DNA from: Euptelea pleiosperma
Taxonomy: Eukaryota > Streptophyta > Magnoliopsida > Ranunculales > Eupteleaceae
Length of the DNA: 64,000 nt
Reading direction: 5' to 3'
Assembly: GCA_035048495.1 (NCBI GenBank)
Contig: CM068552.1
Span: 26,724,154 to 26,788,153 of the forward strand
A program made the position numbers and the translations under genes. The notes under the pieces are model-generated. The model did no database searches and was not told the origin of the DNA. It worked only from the letters and a program-made list of their open reading frames with translations. Position 1 is the stretch's first letter. Each line of letters opens with the position of its first letter. Below are positions 1 to 12,201 of this stretch, one piece after another.

Positions 1-5
1 GGAGG

Positions 6-1172
6 TTGAACCTCGTCTTGACGGATGTAGTCCGGGACGAGGTCCTTAAACTGTTAGATGCGGGTATCATTTACCCCATCTCCGATAGCAAATGGGTGAG
101 TCCTATTCATGTCGTCCCTAAAAAGGCAGGATTCATAGTTTTGGAAAATGAGAAGGAAATGGTCACCCAGCGCCTGAAGAAAGGATGGAGAGTCTGCATC
201 GATTACTGACGACTCAACACCAACACTAAGAAGGACCATTTTCCTTTACCCTTCATAGACCAGATATTGGAGAGACTAGTAGGTCACTCCTACTACTGTT
301 TCCTTGATGGTTACTCAGGTTATAATCAAATACCCACTGCCCCTGAGGATCACAAGAAGACAACTTTCACCTGTCCCTTTGGCACTTTTGCCTATAAGCG
401 CATGCCCTTTGGCCTCTGCAATGCACCCGCAACCTTTCAACGGTGTATGATGAGCATATTCTCTGACATGGTGGAAAGATTCCTCAAAGTCTTTATGGAC
501 GACTTCTCAGTTTTTGGGTCATCCTTTGATGACTATCTCAAACATCTAGGGCTCATACTTCAACGTTGTTAGGACAAGCGGCTTGTCCTCAATTGGGAGA
601 AATGCCACTTCATGGTGAAGAAAGGCATAGTTCTGGGACATGTCATTTCCCATTAGGGCATTGAGGTCGACAAAGCTAAAATCGACATCATCTCGACCTT
701 GCCCATTCCTAAGTCCATACGTGACATCCATTCCTTTTTGGGACACGGAAGATTCTATAGACAATTCATCAAGGACTTCTCTCAAATCGCTCGACCTCTG
801 TCCCATCTTCTGGCTAAAGATAGTCCTTTCGACTTTAATGCTGACTGTGTCAAGGCATTTGAGCGTCTCAAATCTGAGCTCAATACTGCGCCCATTATCC
901 GTCCCCCGGACTGGACTCTACCTTTCGAGGTAATGTGAGATGCTTCTGACTACGCGTTAGGCGCTGTTCTAGGGCAGAGAGTTAACAAAAGGTCACACGT
1001 GATCTATTATGCGAGCAAAACTCTTAACTCTGCCCAAATGAATTATTCCACCACTGAGAAAGAGCTCCTGGCGGTAGTCTTCGCCCTTGATAAATTTCGT
1101 CAGTACCTCTTAGCCACTAAGGTGGTCGTGTACACTGATCATGCAGCCCTTCGTTATCTCATGTCGAAAAAG
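6..1172 (+). pseudogene. Athila/Tat-type gypsy pol, N-terminal part: reverse transcriptase and RNase H
   Basis: This is the first part of a Ty3-gypsy polyprotein remnant that encoded reverse transcriptase and RNase H, which copy the element's RNA into DNA in virus-like particles. One frame runs through the block and carries VSPIHVVPKK, WRVCIDY, YCFLDGYSGYNQI, a Y-x-D-D box written as FMDD near 492-503 (FMDDF is typical of the Athila/Tat branch) and LVLNWEKCHFM. RNase H follows with DASDYALGAVLG, YYASKTLN, TEKELLAVVFA and YTDHAALRYL. In-frame stops lie at 207, 570, 654 and 936, and no frameshift is needed. The window starts inside pol, so gag and protease are missing. The frame is cut at 1,177 by a solo LTR and resumes at 5,012. 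Family assignment rests on motif recognition only. Confidence 0.9.
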
Positions 1173-2149
1173 GAAATTGTCACGCCCCGAATCCGGATAC
1201 CCAGATACGACCCGAAAATCCATGGATCGACCCGTACCCAAACCCAGAGGTGATCCATGAATGTCCCCTAGTGGTCCAATTAGGTCAATTAGACTACTAA
1301 GGTTCATTCGAAAACCCACTAAGTAAAAAAAAAGTCTAGATGTAGGAAACAAATAATTCAAATAATTTATAATTCAAATAATTCAATCAATCAACTAAAT
1401 GTGGAAAGATGGAAGTGAGAACATGCTCTCAAACAAAGGCTTACATGCCCGTGAAAATAAATAAATAATGTTATAAAATAATCAAATACAACTTTCTAAA
1501 GTGTGGGATCGACTCCCAAATCCTCGCCGATCTCTTCGAATGCACCGGAGTCTTTCGTCTCAAAATCATCTCACGTACTCGACTCCTTAAAATCTGAAAA
1601 TAGTATCAGTGTAGCACCGTGAGCCGAGGCTCAGTAATACAACAGTGTGCATGGTATGATATCATACTATACAAGTTTTTTAATCAAGGTATGCATCTCA
1701 ATCGTATAATAAGGATGTCATGAATATGAGGATGAATGCAGATGAGTAAAGGATGCCAATGCAACTAGTACCCATAACCACATAGGGTCTCCATCTCCTT
1801 CCCGCACTGGGAGCGGTCTCATTGACCCATCTGCAGGATATAATAACGTCTGGGGCCTTTCACCCTAGGGTACCGAACCCTGATTAATTGATAAAACCAA
1901 TATAAACGTATATAATATACTTCAACCCCGTTCCCTTATGCACCCCTTATATGAAATGACGTGATGATCATAGTATGACAACAAGATGTACTAGGGTTAC
2001 ATGACATAAGCACACATGTATTTAATATTTAAATAAAAATATAAAATAAACCAATGATCATTAAAAGTAATAATATGGGAACGAATTAGGGTTAACCATG
2101 AATAACATGTAACAATCACTGAAGGTCACGATCAACACGGATGAATAAT

Positions 2150-2545
2150 ATAAGTAGAAATCACAAGACAATCCAACACACCATGGCCGAACCCTATGAG
2201 GGATCCATGACACAAGGTCGAACCCTAAAGAGGGATCCAAGATACTTGGCCGAACCCTATGAGGGATCCAAGACATATGGGTGGGATCCCCATGCATACA
2301 AGTATAGGTCGAACCATCTAGGTATAATAGTCAATAAGACATTACCAAATATCACAATCAACATCAATGAATAATATAAGTGAAAATCACAAGAGAATCC
2401 AACACGCCATGGCCGAACTCTATGAGGGATCCATGACACAAGGTCGAACCCTAAAGAGGGATCCAAGACACTTGGCCGAACCCTATGAGAGATCCAAGAC
2501 ACATGGGTGGGATCCCCATGCATACAGGTATAGGTCAAACCATCT
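2150..2545. repeat. Two-copy 226-bp tandem repeat inside the solo LTR
   Basis: The segment beginning TCACAAGACAATCCAACAC at 2,161 recurs at 2,387 with few changes. Each copy holds several short CCGAACCCTATGAGGGATCC motifs, so there is a second, smaller repeat level of about 32-45 bp. The frequent GGATCC gives regularly spaced BamHI sites. Open frames crossing it are a by-product of the repeat. Confidence 0.8.
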
Positions 2546-2639
2546 AGGGTTTAGTCAAACAACAAGGTTAAAACCTAAATAGTTAATAATCATGACCGAA
2601 CCACGAACAATTAATAGGTTTTTTACAAAAAATATATTA

Positions 2640-3690
2640 CATTATAAAAATCATAACTAAATAAATATGAATTAGAAAAATATAAACTCAATGGATTTAA
2701 AAACTAGATTCATAGAGGTTTTTAGAAAAAAATAAATAAAAAAATATTCAGATTCAAAATATAGGTCAAAACTCTTAATTAATTGGGCTTGACAGAATTC
2801 GGGATACAGAAAAGTCCCGCACATTTGAAAAATCATAACTTAATCAATACAAATCAGAAAAATATAAACTCAAATATTATAGAAACTAGATTTAAGGAGG
2901 TATTTAGGAAAAAGAAATAGAAAAATATTTAGATTCAAAATACGGGTCGAAATCTTTAATGAAGTGGGTCGGACAGAATCTGGGATTCTAGGTTTTACAG
3001 AAAAGTCTAGCAGATTTAAAAAATTATAACTTAATCAATATAAATCAGAAAAATACAAACTCAAAGGTTCTAAAAACTAAATTGATAGAGGTATCTATGA
3101 AAAATAATTAGAAAAATATTTAGCTTAAAAATATAGATCGAAATCTCAAGTGAAGTGGACTGTGTAAAATTTGGAATTCTGGGTTTTATAGAAAAGTCCA
3201 GCACGTTTGAAAAATTATAACTTAATCCATGCAAATCAGAAAAATATAAACTCAAATGTTCTAGAAACTAGATTGATACAGATATCTATGAAAAATAATT
3301 AGAAAAATATTTAGGTTAACAATATAGAACAAAATCTCAAGTGAAGTAGACTGTGTAAAATCTGAAATTCTGGGTTTTACAGAAAAGTCCAGCACGTTTG
3401 AAAAATCATAACTTAATCAATACAAATTAGAAAAATATAAACTTAAAGGTTCTAGAAACTAGATTAATAGAGGTATCCATGAAAAATAATTATAAAAATA
3501 TTTAAGTTAAATATATAGATCGAAATCTCAAGTGAATCGGACCGTGTAAAATCTAAAATTCTGGTTTTTTTTTGTAAAGTCATACAACTTAGAAAAATCA
3601 TAACTTAATCAATAAAAATCAAAAAAATATAAACTAAACGGTTTTGAAAAATAGATTCACAGAGGTATTTAGAAAAAATAATTATAAAAA
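2640..3690. repeat. About 191-bp tandem repeat, 5-6 copies, inside the solo LTR
   Basis: The phrase GAAAAATCATAACTTAATC or a close variant recurs near 2,827, 3,017, 3,209, 3,400 and 3,592, a period of about 191 bp. Each unit also carries AGAAAAGTCCAGCAC, a CTAGAAACTAGATT motif and a GAAAAATATTTAG motif. Units are A/T rich and clearly diverged, so the array is old. It accounts for over a quarter of the LTR length. Confidence 0.85.
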
Positions 3691-5011
3691 TATTTTAATT
3701 ATGAAAATACAACGAAAATGATAAAGAACATAATGATCCGTTATAAATACAAAATAGACGATGGCCCAACCCATCATGGTGGCCCAAAATAAAGATCAAC
3801 CCAATAAGAATAAAATAAATATTGTTGAAATTAATTTATAATGAGTATCAACCATTATCTAATAAAAGAGAAACAAAATCTTGAAGAAAAACAAGTATAG
3901 GATGGATCAAGCGCACTTACCTCAAGGTTTCTTGAATTTTAATGAAAATCAAAAGTTTCTTCAAATTTGAAAGTCGTCGGATCGTCCTCTCCTCGGATTA
4001 TGTTCTTTAAATCAGAGTTTCCGTCAATTCTCCCTTCTTGCTCGAATACGATCGGTGCCCGGATGAAGGTTTAATGGAGCTTGCTCTATTCTTCGATGGA
4101 GTTGGGTTTGTGAAAGCTTCTAAAGCTTTAGGGTTTTTCATAAATAGATTTACGGAAGGATTAGGGTTTCTATTTTGTTAAAATTCATAATTATCAAAGA
4201 GATGACTTTTTCAACCCTCAAAAACTTATATTTTACACTATTAATGGGTTAGAAATGGGCCCAAGGCCCATATACATCAATAGGCTTCATTTAAGAATAT
4301 TATTAAGCCCAAAAGGTTTCTAGATTAGCCATACGGGCCCACCCAATAATTATAACACAATTAATTATTAATTAATTCAATCAAACTATATTATATAATT
4401 TAAAAGTTCATACACTAAGGTATTGATACATGTCACACACACAAATCATAAAAATGTTCAAAACCCTAGAAAAGTGTCAAATGACATTGGAATGACCCGA
4501 AAGTGATTTGCAGGTCCCACGCTCCTATTAAATAAATAAAATATAATTAAATATTATTTTTGAAAAATATGCGAATGGTAGGAAGTTCAAAAATTATAAA
4601 AAATACTATTTTTGTCAAAATCTCCCAAAATCTTCCACTAGAGTTTTTATGTCTTAGAAAAGCTTCCAAATTTCACAGATAAGTTGACAAGGATAAAATA
4701 GGAATATTTTTGGAGTCTCGGGCCCACAAAATAATTTTTTTATAAAAGTTCTGAAATATTAGTTGCAGCAAAAAAAAGTCCCCTGCAAGTTATAGTTCAT
4801 TATTCTTAGCAGGAATTTTGTCCTAAAGAACGAATTTCAAAAATAGCAGGTTTTTCAAAGTTGTCAGAATGAAATCAAATTAAATACACATACTCATACA
4901 TGATATTAAACAATAAAAATAATAATAAGAGTTTGAAAAAGTTTCAGGTTTTCATTATTAGGTGAATTTACCATAATACCCTAGAACGAAAGTTCAGGGT
5001 ATTACAGAAAC

Positions 5012-6497
5012 AAAGCCTCGATTAATTCGATGGATTCTCTTACTGTAGGAATTCGACCTCGAGATCAAGGATAAGAAAAGAACTGAGAATGTAGTGGCTG
5101 ATCACTTGTCTAGACTGACTTTAGAGTCATCCTTCGACACCCAGCCCATCCCTGAGACCTTTCCAGATGAACAACTGTTTGCTATCTCCGTTCATCCATG
5201 GTATGCTGACATTGTCAATTACCTTGTCACCGAAGAAATGCCTTCACATTGGTCAAAACAGGACAAAAGTCAATTCCTAACAAGAGTTAAGTACTACTCT
5301 TGGGATGACCCTTATTTGTATAAATACTATCCTGACCAGATCATTCGTCTCTATGTCCCTGAGTCGGACCAACTCAATATCTTGTCCTCGTGTCATGGCC
5401 AACCTTGTGGTGGTCATTTTAGCACTAAGAAAACTGCAGAAAAAGTGCTGCAATGCGGATTCTACTGGCCCACACTATTTAAAGATGCCCACATCTACAG
5501 CACAACCCATCCTAATTGCCAGCATCTAGGCCGCATCTCCCAGAGGAACATAATGCCCCTAACTCCCATCTAGGTCGATGAAATATTTGACATCTGGGGC
5601 ATCGACTTCATGGGTCCCTTTCCGGTTTCCTATGGTTTTGAGTACATTCTCCTTACGGTAGACTATGTCTCCAAATGGATAGAAACCATTCCCACCAAGA
5701 CCAATGACCACAAAATAGTGGTCAAATTCCTAAAGGAGTTCATCTTCGCCCGGTTTGGTGCCCCTAAGGCCATCATTAGTGATGGGGGCACCCATTTCTG
5801 CAATAGGATATTCGAGAAATTAATGAAAAAGTATGGGGTAACCCACAAGGTTGCCCTAGCTTATCATCCGCAGACTAGTGGTCAAGTAGAGGTTTTTAAT
5901 CATCAGATCAAGCAGATCTTGGAGAAGACAGTCAATATCACACGTAAAGACTGGTCTACTCGTCTCACTGATGCTTTATGGGTGTACAGAACCACCTACA
6001 AGACACCACTCAATATGTCTTCCTATCGTGTGGTCTTTGGGAAACCCTGTCATCTTCTGGTAGAGATTGAACATCGTGCCTTGTGGGCCATTAAGAAGCT
6101 TAACTTCGACCTATAAACCGCAGGGGAGGAGAGGAAACTTCAAATGAATGACTTAGAAGAACTCCGAAATGATGCCTACAACTTGTCCAAGAATTACAAA
6201 GCCAAGATGAAGTGGATACATGACAAAAGCATCCTCAGGAAAGAGTTCCATCTAGGACAGAAGGTCCTTCTTTATAATAGTGGTCTTTATCTCTTCCCTG
6301 GGAAACTGAAATCTAGGTAGACCGGTCCTTATACGGTCAGAGAAGTCACACCCTTTTGGGCAATCACTATTGAGGATCCCAAGGATCACTCCTCATTCCA
6401 GGTAAATGGCCAGCGTCCAAAGCAGTTCCATAAACTTGATGTGTCGTTCATTCAGACTTCTGAAATTGATTTCATCAATCCTGTCTATGTCGACTGA
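5012..6497 (+). pseudogene. Athila/Tat-type gypsy pol, C-terminal part: RNase H end and integrase
   Basis: The pol frame continues with KPRLIRW and NVVADHLSRL (end of RNase H) and then integrase, which inserts the cDNA into chromosomes. The zinc-binding module is GGHFSTKKTAEKVLQCGFYW followed by THPNCQ, where the first cysteine of the HHCC pair reads histidine. The catalytic core shows [17 protein letters not shown] and [11 protein letters not shown], the three positions of the D,D-35-E triad. Near the end it has FQVNGQRPKQFH and a stop at 6,495, as in Athila/Tat integrases. Stops lie at 5,046, 5,571, 6,114 and 6,318. Most look like one-base C-to-T or G-to-A changes (CAG to TAG, CAA to TAA, TGG to TAG), as expected of methylated silenced DNA. 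It is not functional. Confidence 0.9.
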
Positions 6498-7943
6498 TGA
6501 TCCACTCAGTCTCATGTGCTCCAACTTGGTTGGGGGTGCCTGTCACCCCTGTCATGTCTGGCTGAAGACGTAAAACTTAGCGCTTTCGGAAAGGCAATTC
6601 AGGTATTCCTAGAGTACATGAGTCTCATGCATTTGTTATTACTATTATATCTCTAAAAATGCAGGAACATTCATTCTTCTGATCATTAAGTACCACACAC
6701 TGTCGAGTTTCTGCCGACTTGATAACATCCTTCCTGAACCTTTGCATCATCATCACTGAATTTTTATCATTTTATGTCCCGGTCATGAGCACCAAGGACG
6801 GTGCTGTATTTTGGTTGGGGGTGGGTATTTACCAAAACTCATGTCTTCAATGTTAAAAAAAAAAAAAAAAAAAGAACCTTATTTTTGGGGTGATTTCCGA
6901 TGTTCTCCAAAAGTTTTCTATAATTTCAAAAATGTGTCAAATACCGACTTTGATTAGCTGAAAACCTCCGTTAAGTCAGTATTGAGGATGTCGATTTTTG
7001 TTTCTAGTTAGCTTTTAGTCAAGTCAAGCGTGACTACAATAGGTTTGAAAACTTAGAAAAACTCAGATTCGGCACAATTGTACACTATCAACATTAGAGT
7101 CATCCTAAGTTTAGAAATTCTAGAGATCCTGTGAGAATAATTATGGAGACCTAATCCAGTGAGCTTTTGAGCCTTTAATCATTTCAGAGGGTTATACAAC
7201 AATTCTGAGTCATAAGATGACTAACTATTCTTCTTACCTGCAATATTCGTTGAGAGATCTCATTACCCTTTTATTTGATCTTGGAACTCAGAACGACATC
7301 AAAATTGGATTATTACGACAGAACCTTCTCTGGATCCAGTCAAGATAGTATACATGATAGTGCAAACCCTAGAAAATGATTTAGGCTATTTTTCTGAACC
7401 ATTCAGCCTTTTAACTCACCTGAATTATACTTCACTAGAAACCCCTTGAGCCTTTCTATTAAAACATTTTCTTGTTAAGCCCATTAACCAAAATCCCAAT
7501 CCAACTACAAAGGATGACTAATCCACCCTACTCTTGAGATAGATAAAAAAATAACTGATATGGGTGTACGGTGAAAAAAAAAGTAAAGAAGAAAAATCAA
7601 AAGAAAAGAAAGTGGTTCAAGCTGAAAACAAAATATGGAAAGAAAGTATGAAAAAGAGCTGAAAAGAAATTGAGCAGTCTCAGAAATATCGAGAAAAAGA
7701 GAAAAATACAAAAAAAAAAGAAAAAGAACCAGATAATTGTGCTACATCGCAGGAAAAATACAAGAAAATAGAGATATCCTCTCAAGATCTTTGAAATCCT
7801 ATATCTTTTTATTTTTCTACACCGGACCTAAGCCTCCTTACAACCCAAGAAAGTCCTACTTGATTCTAGGATAGCACGATCATAAAATGTGAAGATTGGA
7901 GAAGGAGAAGCTATAGAGTTTGATCTGACGTTCCCGAGTGAAG
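6498..7943 (+). other. 3' noncoding region of the Athila-like element, copy 1
   Basis: This starts just after pol with a purine-rich TTGGTTGGGGGTG and continues with CATGTCTGGCTGAAGACGTA. It is homologous along its length to 13,350-14,755: shared phrases include CAGGAACATTCATTCTTC, TACCACACACTGTCGAGTTT and TTTTATGTCCCGGTCATGAG, and the A-rich block at 7,560-7,740 matches 14,390-14,570. The match stops at about 7,943. The 480 bp that in copy 2 lead to the polypurine tract are absent here, so a deletion joins this block to LTR sequence. No gene is seen. Confidence 0.75.
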
Positions 7944-9723
7944 TGCAAATGTTGTGGGGATGCAAAAGTGGGTCCCATACATCTTCAAGAGCATGGCCCT
8001 ACCACTGGCTTGACTGTTTATGAAGGAGCAAAGGATGAGTGGGTATAGACTTCATACAGCAAAGAGGATGGCATCAGCCCACTTAAAGAAAAATCAGAAG
8101 GTAATTAAAGGCTCAGATTTTAGCAAGAGGTGTTGATGTTTTAGAAGGTGACTTAAAACAAAAAGGATGGTGGACACACCCATGGAGGAGTCAAATACAT
8201 GCTGGCCATAAGGAGGAGAAAAGATTGGAGGGACTGGATTCCCTCATTCAAAAAAAAACCCTAACCCCTCTCCACGTATTCAGCCTCTAACGGCTTGGTC
8301 CATCTCTCACATTTCTAAAACCAAAATAAAAACAAAAAATAAGAGAAAAAGGGAAAGAAGAAGAAGGATAAAAAAGAAGGAGAGGAAATTAGTATCCTCT
8401 CTCCCACGCCCCAAGGGGTTATGATCTTCTCTCCACCGTCTCCCTGGAATCGATCTCTTTTTTTGGCCCATCTCTCTTTTCACCGTCTCTCTCTTCCATC
8501 TCTTCTCTCACCTCTCTTGGAGGAAACTCCCCAGCCCAAGCAGTTACAGCACCAGCACCTCTCCAAGATCTCACCGTTTCTCTCTCTCCCACGCTGTTCT
8601 TCCAAGGAAGAACAAGAAGAAAAAAAAAGGATAAAAGAAGGAGAAGAACGAGAAGAAGAAAGGAGGAGGAGGTCTGCACCTCCTCCATCGCTGAGCCTCT
8701 ACTGCCCAGTCCACTTCACCATCATAAGTTGCTGGTTCGGCCAGCAAGCCTTCCTCACCAACCACCTGCTACCAGCGCCTCCATCTCAAACGCCTTCGAG
8801 AGGATAAGCCGCTGTGCTCCTCCGCCCTCCAATCTTCTACCACTGATGGCAACACCAGCAGCACAGCTCCCTTACAATCGTGCTACCGGTGAAATAGCAA
8901 ACCGTCTTCTCTCCTCGACAGACTGGACCTCCTCTACCTCCTCACAACAGCACCACCCTCTCCATCCTCTCTCAACGAGCAGCAGTCTCCATTAGAGAGA
9001 AAATCCACCTCTAGCAGCCGTCTTCCCTCTCTCGTTCTTCATCTTCTTTAAAATAAAAAGAAAAAAAAAGATAAAGAAGAAGAAGAATGGAAGGAGGTGC
9101 ACCTTCCCACCTCCGGTAAGCCATGCTCCTCCATCATCTCCATCTCTCTGGCTTTGCACGTGAGATGCTTCCCTCGGTTAGTCGCAAGGTTTGATCACAG
9201 TCATTCTCTCTTCTCCTAAACCTCTATCTCTATTTTTCTTACACTTCTCTCTCTACCTTCTTCCATATTTTCTCTTTCTAAGATTTTGAGCTTTATTTTC
9301 CTACTTTTTCTCTCTAGGTTTTGAATTTTCTAATTGTTTATTTGCTTATTTGGTTATGTAAAAGGTGTTTGATTCAAGTAATAATTTGAGTTTGATCAAT
9401 AAAAGTTGTTCTTTCTTGTTTAATTTTTGTGTTAGTTTTATTTCTGAATTACTTAAGTTAATAATTTTTCGTAGAAATCTCGAAAAAAAAAAATGCTCGA
9501 TCCCATCATTCTCACCCCTCCATCAATTATTCCTGCAAATTTTTTGCTAAAATCCATCATTTTATGTCCTTGAATTGTGCAAGCTAAACCCGAGTTCGGA
9601 TCGATATCCGACACAAATCCCTATACAAATTTCATCATTTTGCAGGATAAAAATCGGATCAATTACAAATTGTGTTGAAATTAGGGTTTTCGTAACCAAC
9701 AACGCGGAAAAATCCTAGCTTCA
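7944..9723 (+). mobile_element. 5'-truncated LTR of the TGATATTCGC family
   Basis: The right end (9,590-9,723) matches the ends of the LTRs at 15,237 and 47,222: CCCGAGTTCGGAT, CCGACACAAATCCCTATACAAAT, GATAAAAATCGGAT, then TAGGGTTTTCGTAACCAAC and a terminal CTTCA. The TGATATTCGC start is missing. A C/T-rich stretch at 8,390-9,300 contains open frames of low complexity that are not genes. The left limit is set by loss of homology to the 3' noncoding region and is approximate. The origin of 7,950-8,240 is unclear. Lying between two internal regions, this LTR may have served as 3' LTR of the left unit and 5' LTR of the right one. Confidence 0.65.
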
Positions 9724-9849
9724 AGGAGCCTGTAACCCTCATTTCTTGATAACGGTTTTCTTTTATGTTTCTTGGTCTTAGGGGAATGTTTCTCCCAAGC
9801 ACTTTGCGAGATGACGTTCTGATCGTCTAGGCCCAATATCTGTCAATTT

Positions 9850-10345
9850 TGGGTGACAAGCCTTTTCTCCTAGCTGGACGGCCCTGTCAGGTGTACCGAC
9901 GAGGAACATCCTTTGGTCGGATGGTCTCGTCGGGTGTTCCAATAAGGACGAACGGCTTCTCCTGTTCTGTTTTGACAAGGCCAATCCTTTAGTCGGACGG
10001 CGTCGACAGTTGTGCTGATAGGGATGGACGGCTATACTTGTCGCTCCGACAAAGCCGGCCTTTGGTCGGACGCTGTTGACAGTCGTTCTGGCAAGGCATA
10101 TGCTTCATTCAGACATTGTCGGCAGTCATCCTGACAGGGACAGACGGTCGTACCGACAAAGCCCATCCTTCAGTCGAACGCTGTCGGCCATCATTTTGGC
10201 AAAGCACATCCTTCAGTCGGACGTTGTCGGCGGTTGTCCTAGCAAGGACGGATGGTCATACCGACAAAGCCCATCTTTCAGTCGGACGCTATTGGCCATC
10301 GTTCTGGCAAAGCATATCCTTTAGTCGGCTGGCTGTCGAATCCTC
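9850..10345 (+). repeat. GC-richer minisatellite, about 107-bp period, in the retrotransposon leader
   Basis: CCGACAAAGCC recurs at 10,047, 10,153 and 10,261, a period of 106-108 bp. Each unit contains two similar halves of about 53 bp built on CTTCAGTCGGACGCTGTCGG and GGCAAAGCACATCC. About four to five units are recognisable, the outer ones diverged. The array is much richer in CpG than its surroundings. It lies 130 bp after the LTR end, where Athila/Tat leaders commonly hold tandem repeats. Open frames through it are repeat artefacts. Confidence 0.8.
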
Positions 10346-11545
10346 CGATAAGGAGATATGTTTATCGGACTCTGGGCCGAGATGGTCCGTGACCCATGGA
10401 GGCTAGCTGGCCCCTTCCCGGAGAACGTACCTCATTAAGTGACACGTGGCATTGTCTTAGCTTCTCAGAAAATTAGGTACCCACAATTGTGGACTAACGT
10501 GATTGCGGATTGTGTTTACCAAGTGAGTAGGGAGCGAAAGCTCAAAGAGGTGGAGTCGGGAGCAAGCCCATTTGGATACCCCTCCTTATCTCATAGAGGA
10601 GACCCCATGCGTAGCCAATGGGCAGGTAAGTTTCTACACCTCGCCTTGAGTGCGATCATGATCATTGTGCAAACACTGTGCCGATTGTTTATTTGCTTTT
10701 GCAACACTTATCGGAATTGCTTGGTTTGGCCATAATAAAATACATAAAGGGCAAACCCAGCTCTAACTTGAAACTGGTGGGATTTTATCACTCACCTCAT
10801 CATTCTAGCATTTGTGCAACCACAACCAAAAATTAAAATCAATCAAGAAGTAGATCCCAATTAGATCGGTGTTCGAGGAAAACTCCACATAAAGCGACCC
10901 CTTCAAAGATCAAGTCGATTAAGTCCATGAGTGCGGGTCCATGTTATCTAACACACCCATAGGTCCATACTACTCAAGTATACCGAGCTCATAAGTGGCC
11001 TCCTTGATTGTCTATCGGATTAGCTTAGTGTCAGATTAGGAACACGAACCAACCCTAGCTCCTTTTCTAGGAAAACTCATCTTCACGCTTGACAAATCCA
11101 ATTAGTCTGGGGCGTACTTAAGTCAGTTGCCGCACGTCTTTCTAGTCTTCAGATTATCTTGTAGTCAACTTGAGTTAGTACTAGCGGATTTGTTTTGAAG
11201 AGTGTATCTTGGTGAGAACCTACAGAGTGAAAAGTTGGTCCGATAGGTAATTGAAGATAAAGCAATGGTCCGCCCACTGTCATAATCTACACTATCCCTA
11301 TACTAACAAGATAATTCATAATACTATCCTGATTGTTTAGGTTAAGATTATTTATTGCTCTGTGTGCATCATCTAGGCTCATTCGGTTTCATAACCTCTT
11401 GCCGACTCTAGGGGCTTGCTTTTTCAAGCAAATGCCCATTTGGATTTGAACCAACCTGATACTGATTCAATCTGAGAGTCAGTCTACCGCACCGCTCTAT
11501 TTCACATAATCTATCTGCCTCCTCTGAGAGACTCACATCTCTCTA
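10346..11545 (+). other. Leader of the second gypsy internal region
   Basis: This follows the minisatellite and precedes the first ORF-like block of the second unit. No convincing gag domain, primer-binding site or RNA gene was found. A 98-codon open frame at 10,439-10,735 has no recognisable motif. The stretch is probably untranslated leader plus badly decayed coding sequence. Confidence 0.5.
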
Positions 11546-11929
11546 ATGGATGCTGAACGACCTCTATTCGAGGCCTACCATAATTTCTTTGAAGATCTAG
11601 GAGATAACTTTGAGCACTGGTATAACAATCCTGCATGTAATCATGATACTGTACTCTCACAGAGTTCCATGGGATATGAAGCAAAGGGCGATTCAGTTGT
11701 AACCTCCCTACTTAAGGATTTGAAAACATCAGTTTCCGCCCTTGATGTTGCGGTCCAGAAGCCTATTTATCACTCCAAATCTGTGGGATATTCCCCTCAT
11801 GTCCAAGAAGAGGTCTATAATTTTAGTACATTTGAACCTCTGTTGCAGACCTCCTACAATAACACGTCTTATCCGGATAATGGAAGTCACAATAACTTTG
11901 AATGGGAACAACAGCCTTTTCCCCAGTAG
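11546..11929 (+). pseudogene. Unidentified retrotransposon ORF remnant, acidic Asn/Gln-rich (127 codons)
   Basis: This is the first open frame of the second internal region, beginning MDAERPLFEAYHNFFEDLGD after a plausible ATG. It is acidic and rich in Asn, Ser and Tyr. After the stop at 11,927 the same frame goes on with Q/Y-rich text (QYSQSQYQPDPQTEYF), so the stop is probably a lesion. Low-complexity Q/P/Y stretches occur downstream of the capsid part of gag in Athila/Tat elements. That makes gag the best guess, but no capsid motif or zinc knuckle is visible. It may be a protein peculiar to a non-autonomous element. Confidence 0.45.
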
Positions 11930-12201
11930 AATCTGCAACAGGATATATATCATTCCGGGTTTCACCAACCCTGTTGACAATATGATGGGCAGTACTCTCA
12001 GTCGCAGTACCAGCCAGATCCACAGACTGAATATTTTAGTCAACAGTGGACCCTGTAGGATTTTCAAAGTCAATAGATAGTCCTAGACTCACATCCATCA
12101 TATAACTTTCATACTCAGTCGGACTACATTCAAGAGTTGGCACCTAAGCTTCCTTTAGCTGAACCGCCACAGTCTGCTATTAAGCCTAGTTAAAAGAACT
12201 C

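Larger units (their letters stand above)
1178..5006. mobile_element. Solo LTR, 3,829 bp, inserted in the gypsy pol
   Basis: The block starts TGTCACGCCCCGAATCC and ends CAGGGTATTACA, so it has TG...CA ends. It is flanked by GAAAT (1,173-1,177) and GAAAC (5,007-5,011), a 5-bp target-site duplication with one later change. Removing it rejoins the RNase H frame exactly: LMSKKE continues into KPRLIRW. No coding region, primer site or second LTR lies inside, so this is a solo LTR left by LTR-LTR recombination. Long LTRs with this terminal sequence suggest a chromovirus (Tekay/Del-like) family, but that is inference. It contains two internal tandem repeats, listed separately. A related LTR 3' end lies at 63,054-63,521. 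Confidence 0.88.

Noticed and set aside
2061..2582. Open frames on both strands with repeated AEPYEGSMTQGRTLKRDPR-like text
   Set aside because: Produced by the 226-bp tandem repeat inside the solo LTR; both strands are open because of the repeat.
8390..9000. Overlapping open frames of 60-128 codons on both strands, Ser/Pro- or Glu/Arg-rich
   Set aside because: They lie in the C/T-rich leader-like part of an LTR; simple sequence keeps several frames open at once and no domain is present.
10076..10406. Two overlapping repetitive open frames (VLARHMLHSD-type repeats)
   Set aside because: They follow the 107-bp minisatellite; not a protein with real repeats.
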